Source: Erythrobacter sp. ANT-B3C2
Lineage (GTDB): Bacteria > Pseudomonadota > Alphaproteobacteria > Sphingomonadales > Sphingomonadaceae
Direction: 5' to 3'
Assembly: GCA_001683845.1 (NCBI GenBank)
Contig: LXQI01000026.1
Coordinates: 1 to 40,657, forward strand
Length of the DNA: 40,657 bases
In this document: piece after piece, positions 1-8,470 of the stretch
Position numbering within the stretch: the first letter of the stretch is position 1
How the letters are laid out: the number at the start of each line of letters is the position of its first letter
Program-made: the position numbers and the translations under genes
Notes under the pieces: generated by a model
Told to the model about the DNA's origin: nothing
The model's database searches: none
Seen by the model: the letters and a program-made list of their open reading frames with translations, nothing else

Positions 1-66
1 GACATACCTACCACCCGGGTCACTTCTCGATGAAAATCCCGGGTCAACTCTCCGCGCAAATCAACA
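1..66. mobile_element. Possible terminal fragment of an IS21-family insertion sequence
   Basis: Two direct copies of CCCGGGTCA start at 14 and 38, each followed by a C/T-rich tail, and the segment ends at 66 with ...ATCAACA, which reads TGTTGAT on the other strand. Spaced internal repeats next to a TG...CA terminus are typical of IS21-family ends. No transposase (istA/istB) is present because the window begins here. Attribution is from memory of such termini and is tentative. Confidence 0.4.
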
Positions 67-68
67 GT

Positions 69-111
69 CAGTTCCATCAGGAGTGCCGGTTCGGCTTGGC
101 CGCCCGCACCA
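69..111 (+). repeat. Degraded tRNA-Leu-like 3' end, left copy of an imperfect direct repeat
   Basis: The segment reads GAGTGCCGGTTCG followed by an acceptor-like CGCCCGCACCA, resembling the T-arm plus acceptor and CCA of a bacterial tRNA-Leu with one base lost and several changes. There is no 5' tRNA half. It aligns with 10645-10688, sharing CAGTTCCA, GAGTG, CGGTTCG and CCCGCACCA. Such 3' tRNA ends are the usual attachment sites of tyrosine integrases, so this may be an old att site. Confidence 0.45.
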
Positions 112-169
112 ATGTTCCGGACGCGATGCGCGCGTCAGGAGCAGCGATCTCGCTGAGACCGGCCATCGG

Positions 170-769
170 TCACGCATCTTCAAAGGCGTGAGCGCAGAGA
201 CGACCCAGATGCAGCGCGATCAGTCTCTCGCGCCCGACCCAAGGGAATTCGTGCCGGACCAGAAGCAGGGCCACGAGCCCGTGCATGCTGGCCCATGTCG
301 ACTGTGCCAGAGCGGCGGTGGTCTCGTCGTGAGCGTCACGCACTTCCTGAAACAACGCGAGCAGCACGCCAAAGGCACGGAGGCCGGCTGCGAGTACGGG
401 CGACGGCTCAGGAATGCGGCCGGTCGGCTGATCGACCATAAAGGCGACTCGGTAGACGGCTGGGTGATCGAGCCCGAAACGGACATATTCCTCCCCGAGC
501 CGCCGAAGCCTCTCCTCTGGTGTTCCCGCCTCTGCCGACGCGTGTGTCAGCCGGTCGTGCAGCCGCGTGAACCCTCGGCAGCAAAGCTCGATCGCGATCT
601 CGTCGCTGGTACGGAAGTGCGCGTACAGCGATGGCTGGCTGATACCGACCGCCTGCGCGATCCGGCGCGTCGTGACCTGCTGGATCCCATGCTCGGCGAA
701 GAGCTTGAGCGCCACGTCGAGAATCTGCTCCCTCCGTTCGCCGATCCTAGGTCTCGCGCCTTGCGCCAT
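170..769 (-). CDS. TetR/AcrR-family transcriptional repressor of the efflux operon
   Basis: The protein is 199 aa from the ATG at 769, the usual TetR length; a GTG at 799 would add ten residues but would overlap the shared control region. The N-terminal helix-turn-helix spans about residues 12-58, with a recognition helix containing Q45-P46-S47-L48-Y49-x-H51. This is close to the Q-P-T-L-Y-x-H of classical TetR, whose operator core also appears just upstream. The C-terminal ligand-binding half is generic and gives no ligand. It is divergent from the adaptor/RND/outer-membrane operon, so autoregulation and repression of that operon are the natural reading. An AAGGGA lies about 11 nt before the ATG. 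Confidence 0.88.
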   Translation of the reverse strand: MAQGARPRIGERREQILDVALKLFAEHGIQQVTTRRIAQAVGISQPSLYAHFRTSDEIAIELCCRGFTRLHDRLTHASAEAGTPEERLRRLGEEYVRFGLDHPAVYRVAFMVDQPTGRIPEPSPVLAAGLRAFGVLLALFQEVRDAHDETTAALAQSTWASMHGLVALLLVRHEFPWVGRERLIALHLGRLCAHAFEDA

Positions 770-784
770 TGTTTCGTTTGTCCC

Positions 785-828
785 TTGACAATCCGTCACC
801 CTATCACTGATAGCCTATCAGAGATAGG
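785..828 (+). promoter_or_regulatory. Efflux operon promoter with two tetO-like operators
   Basis: A perfect -35 TTGACA (785-790) is followed after 17 bp by TGATAG (808-813) as a candidate -10. Two palindromes abut: CTATCACTGATAG (801-813) and CCTATCAGAGATAGG (814-828). Read on the minus strand the first is CTATCAGTGATAG, the core of the Tn10 tetO2 operator as I remember it; the second differs from it at one core position. They cover the -10 and expected start site, so repressor binding would block RNA polymerase. The -10 is weak and unproven. Confidence 0.72.
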
Positions 829-836
829 AGGCGATC

Positions 837-1871
837 TTGCTGGGCTGGGTGTTGGTAGCAGCGGGGATGGTCGTCGCGCTAGCCAGCTGCGCGCCCGAGC
901 CCGTCGTCGAGGAGCCGCCGGCACCGCTGGCCGTCGAAGTCACGTCGATCGAATATACGGACCCGACGATCCAGTCGGCCCGTTTTCCAGCGACCATCAT
1001 TCGCGACCGAGAGGCCGACCTCAGCTTCCGGATCGGCGGCCAGGTTCGTTCCATCGGCGTCCGGATCGGCGATCGCCTGGGCCGGGGACAAGTCGTCGCG
1101 ATCCTGGACGCAACACCCTTCAGGGCGGCGCGCGCCCGCGCGGAGGCGGAGGTCGGGCGGCTGGCCCGTGCCGCGCAGCGCTACGGCGCATTGGTCGAAG
1201 CCGGAGCGATCTCCCGCGTCCAGGAGGAAGACAATCGCAGCGCTCTGGCGGCGGCGCGCGCAACGCTCGACAGCGCCCGCTACGACGAGCGCTCGGCGGA
1301 GGTCCGCATGCCCTTCGCAGGTGTCGTGCTCTCGCGCGACGTCGAGGTCGGCGAAACGGTATCGGCCGGCCAGCGGCTGGCCACCGTGGCCGATCTTTCC
1401 AGCCCGCCTCTGGCGCGCGTTCAGGCCCCTCAGCGGGTCGCCGCGCGCCTGCGTGTCGGTGAAACGGCCAGCCTGCTCCTGCCGGGCGAAGCCGACCCTA
1501 TACCGGCCCGGGTGCGGCGGATCGGGGCGGCGAGCGACGCCCGCACGGCGACCACCGAGATCGAACTCACCTTCCAGGGTGCTTCGGGGATCGCCAACGG
1601 AACGATCGGCTCGGTGTCCTTCTCCGGGACTGAGACGGTCCAGGCCGGCGGCCTGCTGCCGGCCGAGGTCCTGCTGGACGCGCGTGAAGGGTTTGGCAGT
1701 CTCTTCGTCGTCGACCGCGCCCGTTCGGTCGCGCGCCGCGTGCGGGTCCGGTTTGTAGGCTTCGAGGGCGATCGGGTCCGGGTACTCGACCTCGCCCCCG
1801 ATGCGCTCGTCATTACGTCCGGAGCTGGCTTCGTAACCGACGGTCAGCGCGTGCAGGTATCGGGGCGGTGA
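837..1871 (+). CDS. RND efflux periplasmic adaptor (membrane fusion protein), lipoprotein
   Basis: The protein is 344 aa and starts at TTG 837, which sits five bases after a perfect AGGAGG (826-831). Residues 1-18 form a short hydrophobic signal ending in the lipobox LASC, so the mature protein is probably lipid-anchored at Cys18. The barrel-sandwich pattern follows (SFRIGGQV then RIGDRLGRGQVVAILD), with an alpha-hairpin around residues 98-150 and the second lipoyl half (AGVVLSRDVEVGETVSAGQ). It would bridge the inner-membrane pump and outer-membrane channel encoded next. The stop overlaps the pump gene's GTG start, which suggests translational coupling. Confidence 0.92.
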   Translation: MLGWVLVAAGMVVALASCAPEPVVEEPPAPLAVEVTSIEYTDPTIQSARFPATIIRDREADLSFRIGGQVRSIGVRIGDRLGRGQVVAILDATPFRAARARAEAEVGRLARAAQRYGALVEAGAISRVQEEDNRSALAAARATLDSARYDERSAEVRMPFAGVVLSRDVEVGETVSAGQRLATVADLSSPPLARVQAPQRVAARLRVGETASLLLPGEADPIPARVRRIGAASDARTATTEIELTFQGASGIANGTIGSVSFSGTETVQAGGLLPAEVLLDAREGFGSLFVVDRARSVARRVRVRFVGFEGDRVRVLDLAPDALVITSGAGFVTDGQRVQVSGR

Positions 1872-4800
1872 GCTTCAATCCGGCCGCCTTCGCGCTCCGA
1901 CGCTGGCAGTTCACGCTGCTCGCGATCGCGCTGCTCACCGCGTTGGGGGTAGGCGCATTCCTGAGCATTCCTCGGACCGAGGACCCGCAGCTCGATCCAC
2001 CGACCTTCATCGTCGTCGCCGTCCTTCCTGGAGCGACGCCAGCCGAGATCGAGCAGCAGGTGACCAAGCCCATCGAGGATGCGGTTTACGGTCTGGACGA
2101 CATACGCGAGGTGCGCTCGCGCAGCAGCGATGGCCTGTCCTCGACCCGCGTCGACTTCGTCTGGGGGACGGATCCCGAGGGCAGCTACGACGAGGTCGTG
2201 CGCGAGGTGAACGGGCTGCGCGCCACCTTACCGGCCGGCCTTTCTCGCCTAGAGATCATCCGCGCGCGCCCGATCTCGGTGTCCATCGTGCAGGTCGCGC
2301 TGGTCAGCGACCTTCTGCCAATGCGCCGTCTCGAAAAGCTCGCGGACGACCTGCGCGAGCGCATCGCCAGCGTCCCCGGCGTGCGTGGGGCCGAGTACTG
2401 GGGCGCGCAGCCCAGCGAGATGCGTGTCGCCCTCGACCTTGGACGCCTGTCGGAACTTCAGCTCGCCGCCAGCGACGTGGCGGATGCGTTGCGCGCAGGC
2501 GGTGCCGAGACGCCGATCGGCAGCCTGACCGCGGGCGCCCGGCGGTTCAGCGTCCGCTACGCCGGCGCGTATCCGACGGCGGAAGCGGTACGTCAGATCA
2601 ACGTCGTCGAACGCGACGGCAGGACGGTTCGCGTCAGCGATGTGGCGGAGGTGGACTGGGGCAGCGCCGAGGCGGATCACGTCACCCGGTTGAACGGCCG
2701 GCGCGCCGTATTCGTGACCGCCACGCAAGGTGACGGCGAGGACGTCACGCGTCTGGCGACCGGGATCTCCGCGGAGCTGGACGCCTTCGAACGCACCTTG
2801 CCCGGTGGTGTCCGGCTGGAGCGCGGCTTCAATCAGGCCGACAACGTCACCTTCCGGCTTCGCCAGCTCGGACGCGACTTCCTGCTCGCCTTCGCCTTGG
2901 TCGCCATCACGCTGCTGCCGCTCGGCTGGCGCGCGGCCGGCGTCGTCATGCTGGCGATCCCGCTCTCCCTGCTGACCGGGGTCGCCATCCTGGCCGCGCT
3001 TGGCTTCACGCTGAACCAGCTGGCGATCTCGGGCTTCGTGCTTTCGCTCGGCCTCCTGGTCGACGACGCGATCGTCGTCACCGAGAACATCGCGCGGTGG
3101 CTCCGCGACGGCGCCGACCGGGTGACGGCCGTGGTCCAGGGCACCGGCCAGATCGCCTTGGCGGTCGCGGGCTGCACGTCCTGCCTCATGCTGTCGTTCG
3201 TGCCGCTCCTGGCGCTGCCCGAAGCCTCGGGAGAGTTCATCCGCTCGCTTCCGGTCGCCGTGCTGGCCACCGTGGCGGGCTCCTTCATCGTAGCCCTGAC
3301 CGTCATCCCGCTCGCGGCGAGCCTGCTCCTCAAGCGCGAGCACGATCCCGAGGGAAATTTCCTCCTCCGGGGACTGACCCGCGGCATCCGGCGCTTCTAC
3401 GGACCGATGCTGCACGCCGCGCTCGACCGGCCCTGGATCGCGCTCGTCATCTTGCTGCTCGTGGCGGGGACGGCCCTGCCGGTGATCGGGCTGATCGGTT
3501 CCAGCCTGTTTCCGCCGGCGGAGATCCCGCAGTTCCTGGTGCGGGTCGAGACGCCGCAAGGGTCGTCGCTGGCGCGGACCGACGCTGCGGTTCGCTTCGT
3601 CGAACGTCGGCTTGCGCGGCAGCCCGAGGTGCGGTGGACCGCCGCGAACGTCGGACGCGGCAATCCGCAGCTTTACTACAATGTCGGCCAGCGCGAAGCC
3701 GACCCGGCCTTCGGCGAAGTCGCCGTTGCTTTGAAGCGCTGGGAGCCCGGCGCCAGCGACGCCTTGCTGGAACGACTTCGCGGCGACTTCGGCCGCTACG
3801 CCGGCGCCAACATCAGCGTGATCACGTTCAGCAACGGCCCCGAAGTGGAAGCGCCGATCGCGCTTCGTATCTCGGGTCCCAGGCTCGAGACGCTGGCGAC
3901 CCTGGCGCGCGAGGCGGAACGGGCGATGACCGCCACGCCCGGCTTGCGCGACGTCGCCAATCCGTTGCGGCTGGAGCGGACCGACGTTGCCATCGACGTC
4001 GACGAGGCGGCGGCGTCCGCGCTCGGCGTCCGCGCCGGGAGCCTGCGGCAGACACTGCAGCTCGCCCTTTCGGGCGTCCCGGTCGCCACCCTGCGAGACG
4101 GCGACGGCGACGACTATCCGGTGAACGTCCGCCTGCCGATGGCCGAGGCCAACACTATCGGCTCGCTCGACGCAATCTTCGTGCCTTCGGTGGGCGGCTC
4201 AGCGATTCCGTTGCAGGCCATCGCGCGTCCGGACCTCGTCTCGGGCCCGGCCCGCATCGAGCGGCTCGACCGCGCCCGGACGGTGACCCTGACCGCCTAC
4301 GTCGACACCGGCGTGCTCACGGCGCGGGCCACCGAAGATGCGGCCGCGCGGGTCCGCGCCGCGCTCGAACTGCCGCCGGGCTACGCGATCTCCTTGGGCG
4401 GAGAGGCCGATACCCAGGCCCGCAGCTTCGCCGGCCTGCTGCCGGCGATCGCGGTCTCGACGCTCGGCATCCTCGCGGTGCTGGTGCTGGAGTTCGGCCG
4501 CTTCCGCACCGTCGCGGTGGTTGCGGGGATCGTGCCTTTCGGCCTGTTCGGCGCGGTCATCGCGCTTTGGCTGACGGGCAACTCGCTGTCCTTCACCGCC
4601 GCGATCGGCCTCATCGCGCTGATCGGCATCGAGATCAAGAACTCGATCCTGCTGGTCGACTTTACCGAGCAGCTGCGCCGCGACGGCGTCCCCGTGCGCG
4701 AGGCGATCGAGCGCGCCGGCGAACTCCGCTTCCTGCCGGTGCTGCTCACCTCGGTTACCGCCATCGGAGGGCTGCTCCCGCTCGCGCTGGAGAATAACGG

Positions 4801-4924
4801 GCTGTTCTCACCGCTCGCGATAACGCTGATCGGCGGACTCATCTCCTCCACACTGCTCGCGCGCATCGCCACGCCGGTCATGTACCTGCTGCTCGCCGGA
4901 CGCGACGCGAAAGCGGTGGCCTGA
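1868..4924 (+). CDS. RND-family inner-membrane efflux pump
   Basis: The protein is 1018 aa, the normal length for the HAE1/AcrB-like RND group. The N-terminal TM1 is at about 15-32, a first periplasmic loop follows, TM2-6 lie at about 335-490, and the pattern is duplicated in the second half. The TM4 proton-relay aspartates are visible as LGLLVDDAIVVTEN (D399, D400). It would be a proton-driven exporter of drugs or other amphiphiles, working as a trimer with the upstream adaptor and downstream channel. GTG 1868 overlaps the adaptor stop by four bases and the stop overlaps the next ATG. Substrate cannot be read from sequence; no heavy-metal-type signature was noticed. Confidence 0.94.
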   Translation: MSFNPAAFALRRWQFTLLAIALLTALGVGAFLSIPRTEDPQLDPPTFIVVAVLPGATPAEIEQQVTKPIEDAVYGLDDIREVRSRSSDGLSSTRVDFVWGTDPEGSYDEVVREVNGLRATLPAGLSRLEIIRARPISVSIVQVALVSDLLPMRRLEKLADDLRERIASVPGVRGAEYWGAQPSEMRVALDLGRLSELQLAASDVADALRAGGAETPIGSLTAGARRFSVRYAGAYPTAEAVRQINVVERDGRTVRVSDVAEVDWGSAEADHVTRLNGRRAVFVTATQGDGEDVTRLATGISAELDAFERTLPGGVRLERGFNQADNVTFRLRQLGRDFLLAFALVAITLLPLGWRAAGVVMLAIPLSLLTGVAILAALGFTLNQLAISGFVLSLGLLVDDAIVVTENIARWLRDGADRVTAVVQGTGQIALAVAGCTSCLMLSFVPLLALPEASGEFIRSLPVAVLATVAGSFIVALTVIPLAASLLLKREHDPEGNFLLRGLTRGIRRFYGPMLHAALDRPWIALVILLLVAGTALPVIGLIGSSLFPPAEIPQFLVRVETPQGSSLARTDAAVRFVERRLARQPEVRWTAANVGRGNPQLYYNVGQREADPAFGEVAVALKRWEPGASDALLERLRGDFGRYAGANISVITFSNGPEVEAPIALRISGPRLETLATLAREAERAMTATPGLRDVANPLRLERTDVAIDVDEAAASALGVRAGSLRQTLQLALSGVPVATLRDGDGDDYPVNVRLPMAEANTIGSLDAIFVPSVGGSAIPLQAIARPDLVSGPARIERLDRARTVTLTAYVDTGVLTARATEDAAARVRAALELPPGYAISLGGEADTQARSFAGLLPAIAVSTLGILAVLVLEFGRFRTVAVVAGIVPFGLFGAVIALWLTGNSLSFTAAIGLIALIGIEIKNSILLVDFTEQLRRDGVPVREAIERAGELRFLPVLLTSVTAIGGLLPLALENNGLFSPLAITLIGGLISSTLLARIATPVMYLLLAGRDAKAVA

Positions 4925-6375
4925 TGCGCCGCCCACTGGCCCTCGCCGCCCTCGCCCTGCTGGGCGGCTGCACCGTTGGCCGAGACTACACGGCCCCGGA
5001 TCTCGGCGCGCCGCCGGCCTGGCGCGCGACCGCGTCGGCCGCAGTTCCTCAAGGCCCGTGGTGGCGCGCCTTCGATGACCCCGTGCTGGACCGGCTCGAG
5101 GCGGAAGCGCTGGCCGGCAACATCGACGTCGAGCAGGCGCTGGCCCGCGTCGTACAGGCCCGCGCGGCGCTGCGCGGCTCCGACGCCGCCCTCAGGCCCT
5201 TGAGCGAGGTGACGGGTACACTCGTGCGGCGGCGGCAGTCGGAGAACGAGGGCCTGGGCCGCTTGTCCACCGTCGTTCCGGACTTCCCGCGAACCGTGGA
5301 TCGGGGCCAGCTCGGCCTGGGCTCCAGCTGGGACCTGGACTTCGCGGGCGCCGCGCGGCGCCGCCGGGAGGCGGCCCGGGCCGAAGCGGCGGGCGCGGAA
5401 GCGAGCGTCGAAGTCGCGCGGCTAACCATCAGCGCGGAGGTCGCCGACGCCTATGTCGCCTACAGGGGTGCCTGGGCTCGTCTCTCGCTGCTGGAGCAGT
5501 CCGAAGCGCTCCTGATCGACCAGCGCGGGATCATGGCCGCGCGGGTGCGGCTGGGGGAGGCTCCCGGACGCAGCCTCGCGGAGTCCGACGCATCGGTCGC
5601 TGCCGCCTCGGCTACGTCGGCACCCCTGCGTGGCGAGGTCGCGGCACAGCATAATCGTCTGGCAGTCCTGCTCGGGCGCACGCCGTCGGAGGTGCTGGTC
5701 CTCCTCGAGCCGGGCGGCGATGTTCCGAACGCGCCCGACCCGGCGGCGGGCCTTCCGGCCGACGTCCTCCGGACTCGGCCGGACGTGGTGGTCGCCGAGT
5801 CTCGCGTCGCCGCCGCCAGCGCCCGCACGGGCGCGGCCCTGGCAGAATACTATCCGAGCGTCTCCCTTTCCGGGCTCGTTGGTCTCGACTCCAACCGTCT
5901 CGGCAGCTTCGTCTCGGAGGGATCGAGCGTGCTCCAGGGCGGCGCGGGTTTGCGCTGGCGCCTGTTCGACTTCGGCCGCATCGACGCCGACGTGCGCGCC
6001 GCGCGAGGCCGGGAGCGCGAGGTGCTCGCCGCTTATCGCCAGGCCGTGCTGACGGCGGCCGAGGACGTCGAGACCAGCTTCGAACGGCTTTCGGCGGCCC
6101 GGGCCCGGACCCTTCGGCTCTCGGCGCGGCGCGCGTCGGTCCAGGCGGTGCTGAACACCGCGCGACGCGCGTTCGCTGCCGGAGAGATCAGCCGGGACGC
6201 CTTACTCGACAGCACGCGCGCGCTCGTGGAGGCGGACGAGGGACTGGCCGCAGCCCGCCAGGATGCCGCGCGCGCGATCGTCGCCTGCCATCGCGCGCTC
6301 GGGAGCCCCGTCGATCCACCCACGCTCACCGTTACGGCCTCGACGCCTGCACGATCGATTCCAGTTCAACCATGA
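4924..6375 (+). CDS. NodT-type outer-membrane efflux lipoprotein (OMF)
   Basis: The protein is 483 aa, typical for the TolC/OprM-like NodT family. The signal ends in the lipobox LLGGC, so Cys17 should be acylated. The following GRDYTAPD and PWWRAFDDPVLDRLEAEAL segments are hallmark N-terminal motifs. Two repeats of long amphipathic helices match the OEP domain, with the diagnostic LPADVLRTRPDVVVAESRVAAAS near the middle. It should form the trimeric exit duct for the RND pump. The ATG overlaps the pump stop (TGATG). Confidence 0.93.
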   Translation: MRRPLALAALALLGGCTVGRDYTAPDLGAPPAWRATASAAVPQGPWWRAFDDPVLDRLEAEALAGNIDVEQALARVVQARAALRGSDAALRPLSEVTGTLVRRRQSENEGLGRLSTVVPDFPRTVDRGQLGLGSSWDLDFAGAARRRREAARAEAAGAEASVEVARLTISAEVADAYVAYRGAWARLSLLEQSEALLIDQRGIMAARVRLGEAPGRSLAESDASVAAASATSAPLRGEVAAQHNRLAVLLGRTPSEVLVLLEPGGDVPNAPDPAAGLPADVLRTRPDVVVAESRVAAASARTGAALAEYYPSVSLSGLVGLDSNRLGSFVSEGSSVLQGGAGLRWRLFDFGRIDADVRAARGREREVLAAYRQAVLTAAEDVETSFERLSAARARTLRLSARRASVQAVLNTARRAFAAGEISRDALLDSTRALVEADEGLAAARQDAARAIVACHRALGSPVDPPTLTVTASTPARSIPVQP

Positions 6376-6391
6376 GGAAGGAAGCAAGACA

Positions 6392-6823
6392 ATGACGATG
6401 ATGACACGAACGGCGGCAGCGGTAGCGCTCGCCATGACTGCAACCCAGGCCTTGGCTTCCACCGTAACCGTCGTGGTCCGCGGCGTGCGCTCGGACGCCG
6501 GCGAGATCGGCTGCGCTCTGTTTTCGTCGGGCGACGGTTTTCCCATGAAGACCGGCAAGGCCACGATGCAATGGCACGCGGCCAGACGCGAGGGAGTCTC
6601 GTGCCGGTTCGAGAACGTGCGGCCGGGCACCTATGCGGTCGCCGTATCGCACGACCTCAACGGCAACCGGCGCACCGACACCAACTTCGTCGGTATTCCG
6701 CGCGAGGACTGGGGCGTGTCCCGGGGCGCCCGACCTTCTCTGCGGGCACCTCGTTTCGACGAGGCTTCCTTCACAGTGGCCGGGGACGCCCCGCAGCAGA
6801 TCACCGTGACGGTGGCCCGATGA
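6392..6823 (+). CDS. DUF2141 exported protein
   Basis: The protein is 143 aa from ATG 6392, which follows a GAGGAAGGAAG ribosome-binding site; longer in-frame versions run back into the outer-membrane gene and lack one. A signal peptide ends at about ALAS (residues 19-22). The remainder is a small beta-rich domain with VRSDAGEIGCALF, RPGTYAVAVSHDLNGNRRTDTN and the closing IPREDWGVS, the pattern I associate with DUF2141. Its molecular role is unknown. The stop overlaps the start of the next gene (ATGA), so it is part of the efflux operon. Confidence 0.85.
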   Translation: MTMMTRTAAAVALAMTATQALASTVTVVVRGVRSDAGEIGCALFSSGDGFPMKTGKATMQWHAARREGVSCRFENVRPGTYAVAVSHDLNGNRRTDTNFVGIPREDWGVSRGARPSLRAPRFDEASFTVAGDAPQQITVTVAR

Positions 6824-7650
6824 GCCGGACGGGAAAAGGCAATCTGAAGGCGCGTTACGGCACCTGGGCTCTTGTGACGGGAGCGTCCAGCGGGATCGGA
6901 CGCGAGTTCGCGCGGGAGCTCGCGGCCGCCGGCCTGAACGTCGTGCTTGTCGCGCGCAGGCGGACGGAGCTGGAGACGCTGACCGCGGAGCTGAAGGCGC
7001 GGCACGGCGTGGATTGCGTCGTCCACGCCCTCGATCTGGGGAACGGCGACTCGGTCGGGTTCCTGGAAGCCGCGACGGCGGACGTCGACATCGGGCTGGT
7101 GGTCGCCGCGGCCGGGTACGGCACTTCCGGCGCGTTCCTGGACGCCGACGTGCCGGACGAGCTACGGATGATCGAGGTCAACTGCCGCGCCGTGACCGAG
7201 CTGACGCACGTCTTCGCGCGGCGCTTCGCGGCCCGGGGACGCGGCGGCATCGTGCTCATGAGTTCGCTCGTGGCCTTCCAGGGCGTGCCCCGGGCGGCGA
7301 CCTACGCCGCGACCAAGGGTTTTATCCAGGTGTTCGCCGAAGGCATCCGGCGAGAGCTGAAACCCCATGGCGTGGATGTGATCGCTTCCGCGCCAGGCCC
7401 CATCCAGAGCGGCTTCGGCGAGCGCGCCAACATGAGCATGGGAATGAGCCAGGGGCCCGAGGTCGTGGCAAAGGCGACCCTTGCCGCCCTCGGCCGGCGC
7501 GGAACCGTGCGGCCCGGCTGGCTCGGCAAGCTTCTGGAAGCCTCGCTCGCTCCGCTGCCGCGATGGGGACGGACGCGTATCATGCAGCAGGTGATGGCCG
7601 GCATGACGCCGACCACCGGTAAGAAAGCGACCGACAGCGTGCGGCGATGA
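6820..7650 (+). CDS. Short-chain dehydrogenase/reductase
   Basis: The protein is 276 aa and uses ATG 6820, which overlaps the preceding stop. The Rossmann nucleotide motif TGASSGIG lies at about 20-27. The catalytic set is S149 with Y162-x3-K166 (TYAATK), the classical SDR arrangement, and a VVLVARR segment after beta-2 favours NADP(H). The PGPIQSGF loop after the active site is also standard. It is an NAD(P)-dependent oxidoreductase of unknown substrate. Being locked between DUF2141 and a membrane protein by four-base overlaps suggests it acts on the same compound class as the exporters. Confidence 0.9.
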   Translation: MSRTGKGNLKARYGTWALVTGASSGIGREFARELAAAGLNVVLVARRRTELETLTAELKARHGVDCVVHALDLGNGDSVGFLEAATADVDIGLVVAAAGYGTSGAFLDADVPDELRMIEVNCRAVTELTHVFARRFAARGRGGIVLMSSLVAFQGVPRAATYAATKGFIQVFAEGIRRELKPHGVDVIASAPGPIQSGFGERANMSMGMSQGPEVVAKATLAALGRRGTVRPGWLGKLLEASLAPLPRWGRTRIMQQVMAGMTPTTGKKATDSVRR

Positions 7651-8459
7651 CGGCTCCGTTCCAGCGCCTGACGCTCACCGAGCAGCTCTGGTGGGCTACG
7701 GCCGCGATCCTGGCCGCGATGTTCGCGGCGACGCTCGTGGCTTTCTGGCTCGACCGTCGCGTCATCGACGGGGCCAGCGTCTGGGCCAAGCCGCTCAAGT
7801 TCGAGGTCTCGCTTGCGCTCCACTTCGCGACCCTCGCCCTGATCGCGCACGTCCTCAGTCCGACCTGGAGGGGCGGCGCTTTCCTCCTCATCATCGCTGG
7901 CCTGTCGGTGCTCAGCACGGCGTTCGAGATGGCTTACATCCTCGTTCAGGCAGGGCGGCAGCAGGCGTCCCATTTCAACCTGAGCACGCCCTTCTACGCG
8001 GCCATGTACGCGCTGATGGCCCTCGGGGCGGTGATGATCATCTTCGCCGCGGCGGCACTCGGGGCGGCGGTCGCGCTCGATGGAAAGGTGGCTCTGACCC
8101 CGCCCGTTCGGCTCGCCGTCGTCCTTGGCCTGATCGGCGGAACGATCCTGACCCTCGTCGTCGCCTTCACCATGGGTGGCCGGCTCAACCATCACGTGGG
8201 CGTCGAGCCGGCGGGCACCGCGCGCATGGCCTTTACGGGCTGGTCGCTCCAGGTCGGGGACTTTCGCCCGGCGCACTTCTTCGCCACGCACATGATCCAG
8301 GCGGTGCCGCTCGGCGGCCTCCTCGCCGCGCGCGTGCTGCCGGCGCCGGCGGCGACCGCGGCAGTGCTGTCGCTGACGTTGGTGTGGACGGCGCTGACGC
8401 TCGGCTTGTTCCGGCAAGCGCTGTCCGGCCGCCCTTTCGTCGCGCTGCCCGGGTTTTAG
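7647..8459 (+). CDS. Polytopic membrane protein of unknown function
   Basis: The protein is 270 aa, with about seven hydrophobic helices beginning at about residues 13-32 (LWWATAAILAAMFAATLVAF). The WAKPLKFEVSLALHFATLALIAH segment is amphipathic and conserved-looking, and charged residues are few. I recognise no catalytic motif. The ATG overlaps the SDR stop (ATGA) and the MATE gene begins 11 bp after its stop, so it is co-transcribed with them. It could be a small transporter or an integral-membrane enzyme; neither can be chosen from sequence. Confidence 0.82.
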   Translation: MTAPFQRLTLTEQLWWATAAILAAMFAATLVAFWLDRRVIDGASVWAKPLKFEVSLALHFATLALIAHVLSPTWRGGAFLLIIAGLSVLSTAFEMAYILVQAGRQQASHFNLSTPFYAAMYALMALGAVMIIFAAAALGAAVALDGKVALTPPVRLAVVLGLIGGTILTLVVAFTMGGRLNHHVGVEPAGTARMAFTGWSLQVGDFRPAHFFATHMIQAVPLGGLLAARVLPAPAATAAVLSLTLVWTALTLGLFRQALSGRPFVALPGF

Positions 8460-8470
8460 GAACCTCGCTC

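Noticed and set aside
83-1462. A 459-codon plus-strand frame across the tetR region and the adaptor gene
   Set aside because: It is an arginine/proline-rich shadow of the minus-strand TetR gene and of the adaptor in another frame; it has no domain pattern, while the genes it overlaps have clear family motifs and ribosome-binding sites.
2249-3559. A 436-codon minus-strand frame inside the RND pump gene
   Set aside because: Low-complexity, charge-repeating translation complementary to a well-supported transporter; a typical GC-rich shadow.
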